A stretch of DNA of 64,000 nt from Ptychodera flava (Eukaryota; Hemichordata; Enteropneusta; Ptychoderidae). A program made the translations under genes and the position numbers. Within the stretch, counting starts at the first letter, position 1, and each line of letters opens with the position of its first letter. The stretch lies in NCBI RefSeq assembly GCF_041260155.1, contig NC_091946.1, positions 23,631,141 to 23,695,140 of the forward strand. The letters are read 5' to 3'. Below the pieces are notes generated by a model, which worked only from the letters and a program-made list of their open reading frames with translations, was not told where the DNA came from and did not search any database. This document shows positions 11,946 to 25,111 of this stretch, in pieces.

Positions 11946-12185
11946 TTAAAGGGATACAGTCGTCGGAACTGCGCTCAAAGGTCGCGTATGGGACCCATAT
12001 GACGAATGTAAACACTGTGTCCAAGGTACGGTGGTGATTGATGAAAGTTAAAATATATCTTTCATAATCTACACCGTATAATTAAAATGTTGCAGCTATG
12101 ATGATGAGGTGCCTCTAGATATCGTGCACGAAATATATTGTTTGTGAACTGCACAGGTGCAGTTCCGACGGCAGTTTCCCTTTAA
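11946..12185. mobile_element. MITE family C, copy 1
   Basis: A 240-bp element bounded by TTAA on both sides. It starts TTAAAGGGATACAGTCGTCG and ends in a matching inverted repeat (CAGTTCCGACGGCAGT then TTCCCTTTAA). It matches the copy at 59907-60149 throughout. It lies 20 bp from MITE A copy 4. Confidence 0.85.
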
Positions 12186-13827
12186 CTCACACCAGGCGAC
12201 AGAAAATACAGCGTATTTTGCTCAAAATCCCTTTTTTTTGAAATATTCATTCAATTTTAATTAATTTGTTAACCCAATATTAAACTATTGGTTGGATTCA
12301 CCTTTCAGCTTGTCAAGTTGCATGACATTAATTCATGCAAATATATGCAAATCACCCGATTTCCTGGCTTCTCTTTTCTCCCAATTTAAAGATTTCCAAA
12401 GAATTTAACTCCACTCTGGCTGGTTAAATTTCACATTATGTTCATTAAATACTATTCAACAAAACGACTCTTGTTTGGCAATAAAGTTCTTACATTTTGA
12501 AGAAGAGACATTTTAATTTTGCTAATTATGTTTTTAATAACTTTTTTGACTGTCAGTCTTTCAACCCCTGCCATTTTAGATTGAGGATAGATAATGCTAA
12601 AGAAAATTAGTTTTTAAGCCTTACTCTTGTTTCAAATGAAATACTATATTTCTAAAAATAGTATCAAGTTTTGAGGTAAATTAATTTTTATCAGTAATTA
12701 CCAAAATTGAGGTTTTTACCCCAAATATACACCCCTCTATTCTTCGAGTAAACTGCTACCATAATAAACTTCAGAATCTGACTTTTGAAAATATATAGTA
12801 TGAGGCGGTTTCCTTGTCATCTTAGATGACAAATATTCCTTTGAAAAAAAATTGTGTTGGCAACGTGCAGCAGTCATAAATTGAGAAGGTGTCGATATTT
12901 TGGCTTTAGTTTGCGAGGGAATATCTGGTTACAATCTCAAGGCGAATGTCATTGTTGTCATTGGCGACTGAATGCACCAGAGACATATCCTATTTTTGTT
13001 TGGTATCCCATGATGAGTTAACGTTTGGAGGCGGTGTAAAGCGTTCTCTACAGTAAACTGGGGCAAGTTTCATACTGAAGAGGTTGTTTTCCTTTGAAAG
13101 CTGGCTTGAACACCCGTGCACGTGACTGAATCCTCGGAAAGTGCATACCATGGGCTTTTTAAATAAAATTCAAATGGAGAATGCGTTATTGGCAAAAAAT
13201 AATCACTTTGTTCAACCTCACAGCAAGGAGACCCCTAGAGTGCTATTTTGAGATAAACACAGTGGCAGATATTGGGCTATTCAGAGAACACGCTTTGATG
13301 TAGACAACTTTATCATCAGGAAGTGTTTCACGCTTATAATCATTGTAGAATCGAACGACGCATGGTGTATGGACTACAGACACAAAAGCAAACCCAGAAA
13401 ATTGAGAGAGAGGGAGTGAAAACTGAATCTTGTCAATAACACTCACATTGGGTTTCATATTGTCAAGCTTTTTCTAGATTATATATTCTACTGAAAAGAC
13501 TTTGCGGGAAATATGGACGAATTATTGAATGTCTCACGATTGCTTTGAAACGGCACCTTTCCACGTACAATATTCCAAAAATCGTCTTTGCAAAATCAAC
13601 GGAAGACATGACTGAATTGCGCAATGTGTGGTCATTGCAGACAAGTTGTATCCTTTATCCATGGTCAAATATCAAGATGTGTTCCATAGAGTAACAGTAC
13701 AATAAATTATTCCCAGTCTTTGATGTATATGTGACACCTTCAATTTCCTGTATATTATTATCAACTAAAAATTTAAACAGACGTCAAAGCCGATGGTTAT
13801 ATCAGTACGTTTCAAAATTAATCAGAC
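12186..13827. other. No supported gene
   Basis: No ORF with recognisable motifs and no long repeat noticed. Confidence 0.35.
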
Positions 13828-14186
13828 CGGCAGTAGAACGCGCCTCGTGGAAAGATAGTTGGACTCTGAAAGTTTTCCAATTCTTTTCTGATCTACCATG
13901 TGTGGGAACTCATTTTGAAGCCCTTTGAATAAGAAAAAATTTGATCGTCTTAGTTTTTAGAAATTCGAAAATTTTATTTTTCTCCGTAGAGTTAACGCAG
14001 GGATGGCGGCCATTTTGAATTTCAAATATCGGTAAAATAAGGGTAATATGTTTCTGTAGCACCAAAATTTGCAAGGTGACCCCCGATTTTCATTCTTGAT
14101 TTAGAAAGTAAACGATTGAAAGATTCCTGGAGAAAAATTTGAACAAAAGTTTAAGTCTTTCACTCTCGAGGCGCAGACTACCTTAA
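13828..14186 (+). mobile_element. MITE family A, copy 5
   Basis: Full-length copy with a degraded left end (CAGTAGAACGCGCCTCG) and an intact right end (ACTACCTTAA). It carries the GGCGGCCATTTTGAATTT core and the TGACCCCCGATTTT block. Confidence 0.85.
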
Positions 14187-16241
14187 CTACTTTTCTGTTA
14201 ATCGTGTTAATTTATACAGTCCTGACTGTGCACGCTAGCGTCATCTCACCTTCAAGTTTAACACTGTGCCGTATGAGACACTTCTATCCGTAGAGTCCGA
14301 TCTAAACTGTTTGAAGGCGGGCACACGCTACGGCACTTCTTCAACATTTCAACGGCGACAGGAGTACAGCCGTTTGCAGTGCAAAATTCACGCATTTGTA
14401 AGAAATGCAATTCTGAAACCGAATCTAGAAAGAGCTTGACGTTTTTCATCAAAGCAACTTACCTTTTTCCTCATCTGCCATTTAGGAACGGTCATTAGAG
14501 CTTGGCAGGGGACGACGTGCTAAGATGTTATGCTTTCATGCCCTTCAAGATTTAATATATTTTTCATTATCGGAGACAGTTTTCTGAAATCTCACACTTT
14601 TGTTCACTATCCCGGCAAATGAATATCTTTCCACAGTATACTTGATAATTTTCACTGCTCATACTTTCCTATTAACCACCCCTCCCCATAAATTAATGGT
14701 CCAGCTCCAGTGTTTTGTACGAATCTCTTCCACTTTCCTCTATGATATTAATATATACTTGCATGCATTAGAGTCGAGTTTTCCAGCGATCAGAAATCAA
14801 CCACCGCTCGGTTGATAAATGAATCATATACAGTGGCAGGTCTCGGCATACACATTGTAGAATCACACACCAGACTCGACTCGGGTCTTTGACTCGTCTA
14901 AAAATTCTAGAGTCCGGTCCTGGCTTGGCAAGCTTTTCAAGTCGTTGACGTCAAGTGACCGCCACTACGACTGTCAAGGCCCGTGACACAGAGGTAAGTA
15001 AAATGTACCGAACGAATGTTCTGGGGACACATGCGAGTTGATTTTTGGTTCCCTTGTGTTCGGAATGAAGTGTATTCCTGATATACCTAAAGTGTTTAAC
15101 ATTTGCTGGCTTCGCTTTTTGGCGATGCTGATGCTACGTTATAAGCCAAATGTAAAAAATACTTTTATTCATATTTTTTGCAAGAAAACGTTAACAGAGA
15201 CGGCCAGAGGATTTTTTTAAACAAATCGGTAAATCTCTCTATGAAATAACGACATTGAATATCTACCCACTGCAAGCTTGTCTGTGAAATATGAACGGAC
15301 ACTACATACTATTCATGACACTTGTTTTCGCAATGGAACAAAATAGCAGGTATATTCGTCTTAGTTTTCAGTACAACTGCAGAAGACAATATATTCATCA
15401 CACTGAATTAACGTTCACACTCTTGAAGTCCAAATGTCTAACCATAGACCCTCGAGGGTCCATGGTCTAACTATGGCGATCTCGGTGTTTTTAATCAGCT
15501 TGCTGATGTTACCGGGGCCATTCTCTGTTAATAGCGCTGTCAAATTCATTACACACTGTGTGAATACATCCATTTCTTCACTTGTACGCTTTGTGCTCGA
15601 TGTCTGTCATGTGTGGGGCAAAATTTTGATTGATATAACTCGTCCTCTAATACCTCATGTAAAGTAAATTGGTCTCTGTAAAGGCCGCGAAGTTTACGAT
15701 TTTAGACCCCCACCCCCCGAAAATTATAGTATTAACAAAGAATATGGTATTTATCGTACGTATCCGATGCTATGAGTTCGGGAGCAATAATAAATTACAG
15801 AATCTTTGAAATCGGTATTTCTCATCGTAAATTCACTTAAAAAACTCATAGACGTCCCTCTCCACTCGACCTTAAGGAAGAAAGACAACATGAGTTGTGA
15901 GTCGGAACTGACCAGTTGGAGATTGACATATTTCAATTTAATTTTTTTTTTCACATTTCTATGACTCTCAGTTCCGGATAAAACATTTTGCGAAGCAGTA
16001 TTCTATCTCTCTCTTTACAATCTTGCACCTTGACAAACTTCCTGGCTTTCTCAGGTACTGTACAGCGACTATGAAAAAGAATTTGATGCTCATATTTTTT
16101 GTAAGATTTCAAAAAACAAAATAAATAAATAAATAAATAAATATTTTTCATTTACTTCCACAGAGGGAAAACAGCACTTATGGTTCCAAAATATGAAAAA
16201 AACACATAAAATCTTTCAGACAAGCGACCTAACGGCCGCTA
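14187..16241. other. No supported gene
   Basis: Short ORFs only (none over 80 aa) with no motif. Nothing further seen. Confidence 0.35.
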
Positions 16242-17660
16242 TAGCTCCGCTGTGTTATGTAGAGAATAACTATTTTGACACATGTGGTGATGAAGAAGGT
16301 GGAAATCTTTGATAGCTCATTTCAGTGGCCAGAAAAAAGTGGCAAAAATACCTGCAAAAATAAACAATTGAAGATTTCATCATAATTTGAAAATATCACA
16401 ATAAGATAATCCCTACGAAAATGTCAACCGAAGCTATCTTATGAGTAGTTTTTTGAGAAACTTATTTTTTGACCAAAAATGGCAAAAATTGCCCCAAAAA
16501 TACAAAATTGCAGATTTCATCATAATTTCAATATATATCATTAAGTCCATCTGTAGGAACCCGCAAACTAAATTTCAAAGCTATCTGACAAGTAGTTTTT
16601 GGAGAAACGCATCTTTTGACCCAAAATGGCAAAAATTGCCCCAAAATACAAAATTGCAGATTTCATTATAATTTCAATACATATCATTAAGTTCATCTGT
16701 AGGAACCTGTATACCAAATTTAAAAGCTATCAGACAAGTAGTTTTGGAAACACACATCTTTTGACCAAAAATGGCAAAAATTACACAAAAAATAAAAAAT
16801 TGCAGATTTCATCATAATTTCACTAATTTTCAATATATATTTCAATTATATTCAATATATTTAAATTATATATAAATTGAAGATGTTATTATAATTTCAA
16901 TATATCACTCACTTTATCTGTGGAAATGTATTTACCAAATTTCAAAGTTATAAGACCAGTACTTTTTGAGAAACAACATTTTTCGCCCCAAAACGAAAAA
17001 ATCGCTCAAAAAATGTAAAATGATAGATTTCATTTAAATTTGAATATATCACATTTCGCCTATCCCTTTTAATATACCAAATATCAAAGCTGTCGGACAA
17101 GCGGTTTTGATGAAAAAAAAAATTGACCAAAAATGACAAAAATTGCCTTAAAAATACAAATTTACATATTTCTACATGATTTGAAGAAATCTGATATAGA
17201 TCATCCATAGGGACCTATGTACCAAATATCAAAGCTATCTGACCAATACTCTTGAAGAAGATGATTTTTAAAGATTTTTTGACCAAAAAAATGACAAAAA
17301 TTGCCTCAAAAATACAAGTATGCGAATTTCACCACGATTTAAAAAAAATCTAATTGAAGTCACCCTAAATAAACTGCATATCAAATTTCAAAGCAATCGG
17401 ACATGCAGTTTCAGAGAAGAAGATTTTTTTACCAAAAACAGCAAAAAATGCCCCCAAAATACAAATATGCAAATTTCACTATTATTTGAACAAACTAAAG
17501 TGAGTTCACCCGAAGTGAACTGCATATGAAATTTCAAAGCAATCGGACCTGCGGTTTCAGAGGAGAAGGCAACTGTTGACGGACGACGGACGACGACGAC
17601 GACGGACGACGACGGAAAATCAGCATATTTGATAAGCTCCGCGTCGCTGACAGCGGAGCT
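16242..17660 (+). mobile_element. Tandem-repeat element H1 (HINE/Helentron-like architecture)
   Basis: Begins TAGCTCCGCTG and ends CAGCGGAGCT. The interior is an array of monomers of about 143-158 bp, each with TTGACCAAAAATGGCAAAAA and AAATTTCAAAGCTATC-type blocks. Then come a GAC/GACG microsatellite (about 17576-17617), a short AT spacer, and a 26-bp hairpin AGCTCCGC...GCGGAGCT (17635-17660) followed by AAAAA. No protein is encoded. This order is reported for Helentron-associated non-autonomous elements; the assignment is inferred from architecture only. Confidence 0.65.
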
Positions 17661-18202
17661 AAAAAGAAGCTTAGCATCTTCAAAGCGTCAGATATTAGAC
17701 TTAGTCAGACGCTGATGTACTCATACTTACACTCCCAGTCAGTTCTGCACCACAAAGATTACGTGCATGGTTGTTAGAGGCAACCTTGGTATATCTCACC
17801 CATGATGCCATTCAAAGTCCAAGTGGTAGCGATTTTATCTTGTGAAAAATGACGTCCGACAGGCCAAATCCATTAACATGACGCGTGCGAAAAAGCATCA
17901 AAATAGAGCACAGGTCGAGAAAAATACTTATAAAAAACTTACTGGGTTTGGTTCGATACAAATGATCGGAAACATTTGCTTATGAATAGTGGTTAGCTGT
18001 GACTTGGAAGCAGAAAGCGGAAGGTGTGTTGAAGACACGTGATCACAAAATGGCAGTGTACAGATTCACGTAGTTCAGTATCGAAACTACATCTACAGCG
18101 TCTTCTTTAGACGTGAACTTCAATCAACAGAGAGTGTCAGAAAAACCATTCAAGAAACACTGAAAAGCCAATATATCCTATAGAAAACACGATCTCTTGG
18201 GA

Positions 18203-18550
18203 TGGTATCCATCTCGAAAGTGAAAGACTTAAAACTTTCGCTCAAACTTTCCTCAAGGTATCTTTCAACCATTCTTTCAAAATCAAGAATAAAATTCGGG
18301 GGTCACCGTGCAAATTTGGTACTGGAGAGAAAAATAACCCAAAAATTACTAATATTCCAAGTTCAAAATGGCCACCTTCCCCATGTTAACTCTTGGACGA
18401 AAAATGAAAATTTTCGATTTTCGAAAAAGTAAGACGATTCGAACATTTTTCTCACACCAAAAGCTTTGAAATGAGCCCCACAAGTGGTAGATCAGAAAAG
18501 AATTGAAAAAAACAAATTGAGAGTCAGAATAGCTGTCTCCGTCTACCGTA
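18203..18550 (-). mobile_element. MITE family A, copy 6
   Basis: Reverse copy with both ends degraded (left GGTATCCATCTCG, right GTCTACCGTAA). It contains AAGTTCAAAATGGCCACC and CCCCACAAGTGGTAGATCAG. Confidence 0.8.
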
Positions 18551-20637
18551 ATTCTAGATTTACAATCCCATCAGTTGACATCAAGAGCCGGGAGACTGGA
18601 CAGAAAGCCGAGATTAGCGTTTCGCGAAAGTCACATACTTGAAATACAGACATTACAAAAATCTATACACTCAGCATTTGCATTCAAGTTTGTCAAAGCT
18701 GGTGAGGGGACCACACGGCAGAGCACTTCTTGCATACAGTTTATGGAAAGGTCCAAAAACTTTCTTCAGCGACAAGTGAACTCCCTGCCACCGGTAAATC
18801 AACTGCTGGGACACTGGATATAAGCTTATTCACTAGACGGGCTAAAGAGGCTAGCGACAGCATACTGAAGAGTCTCAGAATTAAAACAACCTTTCTCTAC
18901 AAAGATCCGGTATATAAAAACATTTATGTAACAATGCCGGATTCGACTGATGATAAGAACGACATGACAATCATGAAACAAAAATGTACCCAGTCGGTGA
19001 GAAAAATCCCCCGTAAATTCAAATTTTTCGCCGCCACTTAAGAGTTTGTTGACGTCGATGTGATGTTGAAATCTCGACTGGGCTTACAATAAAGCCTACG
19101 GTCCCAGGTATTATGGAACAATATTTTATTTCTCAACATTTTTCAACACCACTTTAGACTGTCTTAATCGGTAAATGGGACTATAATCTACCTGTCACAG
19201 AGTAACTTAACTTTTGATACAAAATAAAGTGAATTTCAGTGGAAATTAAAACATAATATCTCAGTGACTACTGTATTGCAGCTCTCTAAAATGGCTAAAC
19301 CCGGGGTCTTTTTAAGTGCTTGTACTTTCTGTAGGGATATATAAGAGTCCAGAGTCTCAAATTAATCTTCTCTCTGACTACATGATGCGAAACACTTTGG
19401 AGCACTTTTAATTTACTTAAAGCTTGGAAGATACATAGGTTTCAGGACCCCACTGTCGGAACCCAGAGATTGTCTTACTTCAGCGGTAGCTCTGAACTTC
19501 CAACACTCCTCAATATCTTGATACTCGTTGCAAAAAGACATATATCTACACAGCCAGATCTAAAAATAGGGACTTGAACTTTACGAACTTCATTTGCTTT
19601 GAACAGAATATACTGAAGATAAATTTCTATCGTAAACAGAAAATATTAAAACGATACACATGTAAGAAATGGGTGACATTTTTACAAATAGTCGGCCTAT
19701 GATGGCCTTTGTTCTCACACAGATTTATCTTGTATACCACTTTATGCAATACACTTTCCTGCAGTTTATTTTTCTTGGAAGAGACTCGAATGAAAAGTTT
19801 ACAAGTACACAAAATGATGAAGAATATGTCCTTTGCAAGCCTCTCTCTTTTTCTTTCCCTCTCTCTTTCTCCCCTTTCTTTCTCTCTCCCTTTCTTTCTC
19901 TCCCGCTCACTCCCTCCCCCTCTGTCTCCCTCCCTCCCTCTCCCCCTCCAGAATTACGCTTCTTGGATTATTGAGGATTCAATTATTAGCAATGATGCCA
20001 ACCTTACATGTATATTGAGGACAACGTCAAAGGATGAGATTTAGCCGGCATAAAAAGTTAACAATGTACTAGGCTCAATGTTGGGTTTGAAAAGCTAGGC
20101 AACCTTCGAGCCGAGAGCGAGCGAAAGGTGTGATCGTTGTATCGCGCCATAACTGTTCACCGACGTTCGCCGAAAAACATGCCGTACAACAACGCAAGGA
20201 CTGTCCAAACAGTCTTCCGAAATGTTCTCGTTGAGGACTCTTAACAACAGCGCTCAAGCTCTTAGCCAATCGACTCAGACAACCGATGACAGCAAGTTTT
20301 AGATCCTATGAAAGCATAATCCGTTGGCATGGTGATTCTCTATAGACCGTTACTTACTTTACCGGCGTCACGCGTCCACAGAGAGGAAATATTGATGAAA
20401 TAAGTCGAAATGAATTTCCTGTGATCTCAATGCGTAATGGAAGATGTACATACATAGGGGGATCTCACAGCATCAGATGGGAAATATCATCTATTATATA
20501 TATTTATTAATTATCCTTCAAATGGATTAGAAGAATGATGTATCTTTCTTTTATAAAACGATATACCATATATGAAATTATTTAAATAGGTCATAGCTGC
20601 AGGGTATCTCAGCTTTCATAATGATAAGAGTCAGTTA
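18551..20637. other. No supported gene; C/T-rich tract at 19848-19952
   Basis: An open frame of 103 aa at 18730-19041 (plus) has no recognised domain. The polypyrimidine tract at 19848-19952 yields spurious Leu/Ser/Pro ORFs. Confidence 0.35.
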
Positions 20638-21014
20638 CAGTGGTTTGCAGCGAACCGTTTGCAATTTGGGAACTAGACATATTGGAGTTGCTAACATTAT
20701 CAGGCGTAATTATCGTCTTGGCAGTAATATCAGCCAAAACAAAGAAATTAAGTCTACGAAAGTTGAAACATTGTCTGGGAGGAGGTCACGAGCTGTCAAA
20801 ACAACATCAAACATCCCGCTAATTGCCCATAACGCGTCATTTGAAATATGGTGGTGTTGTTGTGACTACGTCTGACCTCCTATCAGACAATGTTTCAACT
20901 TTCAACTTTCGCAGAGTTGATTTCACTGTGATTGACTGATATTACCGCTAGACGACGGTCACATCTGACCTTTGTCTAGTTCCCGTTATGCTAACAGTGC
21001 AACGCAAACCACTG
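20638..21014. mobile_element. Mariner-like foldback MITE
   Basis: Long imperfect inverted repeats run from the ends (CAGTGGTTTGC and its complement GCAAACCACTG) through most of the element, leaving a short central loop near 20820-20850. It is directly flanked by TA on both sides (20636-20637 and 21015-21016), the Tc1/mariner target duplication. Two ORFs at the left arm are incidental. Confidence 0.75.
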
Positions 21015-21016
21015 TA

Positions 21017-23144
21017 ATTGTTATCATATTGCACGATGTCTTTCCAACACTCCCTTCATCATTAACGTCAACCTTTTTATCGATCAATTACCCTCTCCCT
21101 TCTTAGCGTTTATTGATCATGACGTTTACGCACGAGATCATGAGCTACTCAATCTGCACCTGCTGATTGATGCCCGTTTATATGTGAAGACGAAAACGAT
21201 TAAAGAAATGGTTAATTTTGACTTTTTAAAATACAGGAAAATATTATCTGTTTTCTTCCTTCAGCTTTCTGCAAGTAGTTCAAGATGCGGTGAAAGAGCT
21301 TTGATTTATGTAGGAAAGCTTCTGATCATTAAAATACATTGACCAACAGACTTGATGGGTTTGATGGGCATGGCAAAAATGAAAAAATCTGCAAAATGAA
21401 AATCATTGAAAACTGTCAAAACAATTATTTTGACGTAAATGTTTAAGTGGCGAGAAAGTAAAAAAAAATAACACTAATTCTCGATATACATATGTTTATG
21501 TCTTTTTATAAACTTAATTAAACATTTGAAGAGAAAACAGAAAAGCACAGCATATAGGCTTTTACATGTTATCGGTCTTTTCTTCCAGAGCAGTAACGAT
21601 ATAAGCAATGAGTACAATTAGTGGTAACGCACTTTTCCTTTGAACATTCCGTTGCTTCAATTCAGTGACCGTTAAGTGGTTTCACACTCATCATGTGTTC
21701 CGTTTATTGTTGTCCAATTATCATCCGTTGGCAATGAACCCTCTCCCTTCATTTCCACAACGTGTTAAGGCAAGACTCTGCTGTCGAGCACGTCCTACTG
21801 GAAATAACATAGTTTGCGTGAGCAGAAAGGGGCAAAAAATTCTGTGGTGCACAGAATGCGTGACGGAAAGTGATGTGTTTTTTGTGTGTCGATGACTTGT
21901 TGAAGACATTCAGCAGAGATATCTCCCAGTGTTTGTGAAAATTGTGCGATTTTTGTGTGAAGGTAAACCATTCGTCCCCGGGCAATCCGGAGATGACTAT
22001 CGAAGCCCAAGGAAATGGTCGCAAATCGCACTACAATCATTGATATAAAGCGACGATGCAAACTTCGCCTACACTTCAACGAAGCGAATAACGGAATTGA
22101 CTGCCAGAGGGGAGACGTTTTTCACACTTCGATAAGTGCATCAACTAACAAATGCATCGACCGCTACTGATTTCATGAAGTTTAAGAAAAGACTCTTCTG
22201 CACTACAAAGAACAACTTCGCTTTTTCTATCCTGTTCTTTTACGTTTCTTTGGCACTGTCGTCTAGGAAAATGAAAAATAAATAAAATCCTTGTCTCCTT
22301 CGGACGTATTTTAGTAAAATATTCGAAGCTTACTTCTTCTGCCTGGTCACCTTATTGCAACTTGAAATTTTCAGCCATTCCAAGATTTTTTAAATAATTA
22401 ATATCGAGATGCATCAGTCCTGAAAATGTTTCGGAAGAAATTTTTTTATATATGTATCCTCTTTTATATAGCGTTCATTTATAGTAATTCTTGATAAGAA
22501 TGGTCCTGTCAGGCACGTGATAAGTACATTAGAATTTTTATGACCTCATGGAAATGAAAGGAGTGTGTTTCTCTGCTCGGTTTCAAATGAAGCTCATTCA
22601 CCGCGTACGTGTTTTACGACCGATATTCAAGATGCGGCGGATGGTCGGTGAGAGAAAGAGAGACGAAGTAAACAGATCGAGTGAAAAAACAGCTACGTGT
22701 TGGATAAAATTACCGGGAGTTATCGGGTGGGGTGCCGATTGCAAACCAAGCTCATTATGGTCTCGTGTAGTCGGCGAGTTTTTAAGTGCATCCAGATTGT
22801 TTTGAGGGAGTCGGACGAAATCGCCGGGAGACGCGACTGAAAATGCTGTCCAACGCACGTTTATTAGATGGCAAGCATGCAATAGCCGACAGCATCGTTT
22901 TGGAATTGCCTGGGCCATTTTTAAAGAAATTAAGTCTCGAGTCGAACACGATTTGAAACGATTTAGGATATGCAGAAACGCCATAGGGTCTGCTGTTTCT
23001 TTCTTCTTGCCGTTTTTCCCTATTTTTAGGAAAGTGATAACCAAGCCACTAGTCGCAACTTTTGCTATGCCCTAAGATACCAATAAGATTCCCAACGATA
23101 ATTTAAATTTTGATGTCGAAAATAATTCCATTCGCAATCATGAA
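21017..23144. other. No supported gene
   Basis: The longest ORF (148 aa, 22598-23044 minus) has no visible motif, signal peptide or membrane segment pattern; I do not call it. Confidence 0.3.
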
Positions 23145-23354
23145 CGCGATTGGAACTAATTTGGGATAATTGGATTTTCATATTTTTCAAATTTCTCAAA
23201 AGTGTTAGATTCCATATAACTGAATGTCGCAATATTACAAATTACTCATAAAAACAAGCGTGTAATTTCAAAAGAAAAGTAGATGAGCTTACATTTGCAG
23301 ATTAAATCGACATTACTTCACCATCCAATTATCCCAAATTAGTTCCAATCGTGT
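23145..23354 (+). mobile_element. MITE family D, copy 1
   Basis: About 210 bp with terminal inverted repeats of about 28 bp starting CGATTGGAACTAATTTGGGA. The interior matches the copy at 23786-23997 in the opposite orientation. Noncoding. Confidence 0.8.
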
Positions 23355-23785
23355 TAATGTTAAATGTTACTTAAAATGTGTGACTGATGGTTATATACCC
23401 GGATGTTTTACATCCGTACTGGCTACCTTATGACTATGAACCCGCTAATCTATTTTCAACATTTGACATTTTCTAATCGACAGATATGCAAAAGTATTAA
23501 CTTGCTGAGGGCGCATTAGATTTCAGAACCACTTTCCTACGATTGTGCGCGGGATCTCTACAGTGAACGTATAGTACTATTCGATTAAAATAAGATGTAC
23601 AGATGTGTTGAGTCTTCGTGTTGTATGCTTTCGTGTTGCGTCTCCCCTCCTCCCGAACATGGAGGACACAGAGAAAGAAAGAGAACGAGTCAATCCTTAC
23701 ACCTGAACGTACAAAAGAGATAATCGCAAATGTCCATGACGGCAAAATGTTTTTGAAAACACAGAGGTTTCCAAATGCATATATA

Positions 23786-23997
23786 ACACGATTGGAACTA
23801 AGTTAGGATAATTAAATGGTGAAGTAATGTCGATTTAATCTGCAAATGTATGCTCATCTGCTTTTCTTTTTAAATTACACGCTTGTTTTTATGAGTAATT
23901 TGTCATATTGCAACATTCAGCTATATGGAATCTAACACTTTTGAGAAATTTGTAAAAGATGAAAATCCAATTATCCCAAATTAGTTCCAATCGTGTT
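23786..23997 (-). mobile_element. MITE family D, copy 2 (inverted)
   Basis: Reverse-oriented counterpart of 23145-23354, about 430 bp away. Ends are CGATTGGAACTAAGTTAGGA at the left and TCCCAAATTAGTTCCAATCG at the right. Confidence 0.8.
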
Positions 23998-25075
23998 TCT
24001 AGTACTTTTCGAAAATTTACTTTCCCCTGTAGAGTTGGCATTAAGTTGGCGGCCAAATTGACCAGTGGCTATATCGCAAAACAAAGCAATTACGTATGGC
24101 AGGGGAGGAGGGGGGGTTCCGTCCCTGTTATTATGTACCAGCTTAGAAAGAAATCAGTCCAAGTGATAGAGAGACCTGTCTGGCGGCCATACTGGATGCT
24201 ATTGCAAAACAAATTGACGTGCATGTAGATGACATTTAGATATTGTTATCTAATGTTTTGCTTCGTTCAGCGAAGGAAAATACGAGTGACGTAACGACCG
24301 TGTCACCACGAGTTGAAGACGAGAAATTAGCAACTCCGAGGAAAGCTTGAGGACGGATGGACGGATGAGACTAAAAATCACCCGATTTACTAAAGTGCTC
24401 AATAGCGTATGTGACGTCATGACCCTGTTCGGTGGCTTGCGTTACTCTACTAATTTGATTTGTGTTTATGTTGATTTCAGTTTACGTCACAACGGAAGCA
24501 ATAACAAGATTAGCCTGTACATTTATGCGACCACTTCTTGATTGACAGGAAACAAACGTGTCAAGTAAGTATGTATAAATGTCGTTTTCGTTCGAGATCT
24601 TCATCTGATTTTAATCATGTAACTTTTGAATGACGTAAATTCCGAAATAAGAGCTATGTTTACCACATCGGATTAAATGATGTAAGTCAGAAAAAGAAAA
24701 CTAATATTTTCTCAGCGTCTTCTTGCGATTTGCAGCATCGATTATTTCCCCTCTTTTGTCTTATCTGTTTGCTTAACAGCGTCGGTGTACGACAACCCAA
24801 GGCGGACGTAACCTTCTTTTCTGCTGGCCCGTTCAGAAAGCCGCGTTGCCGTAGGGTGAAGACCTCGGCGTTTGGAAAACACTCTATCGTCATAGTCAAC
24901 TACTTTCATCAAGCGACACTGAATTCCCTTGCTTTTATGTAATTCGCATGACAGTCACTTTATAGAGGATACTTGTAGAGTGCAGAATTTGTTAATAATA
25001 TTATAAGTAGTTAATTGTCGAGGATATACAATATTTGTACGTCATTCAGTCTTGTAGTTTTACCCTCATAAAATA
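23998..25075. other. Upstream region of the GPCR, no gene seen
   Basis: No ORF with motifs. It presumably contains 5' non-coding sequence and the promoter of the receptor gene, but I see no clear TATA box or splice pair. Confidence 0.35.
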
Positions 25076-25111
25076 TTGCTTTCCTTACAAGTCACAAAAC
25101 GAGCTTGGAAT

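Noticed and set aside
16290..17560. Regular array that might suggest CRISPR
   Set aside because: Monomers are contiguous and about 145 bp with no spacer/repeat alternation, the genome is eukaryotic, and the array lies inside a transposon-like element.
18730..19041. 103-aa plus-strand ORF with a plausible amino-acid composition
   Set aside because: No splice context or family motif; could be an exon, but I cannot support it.
22598..23044. 148-aa minus-strand ORF
   Set aside because: No recognisable motif, no conservation evidence within the window, and overlapped by an opposing ORF.
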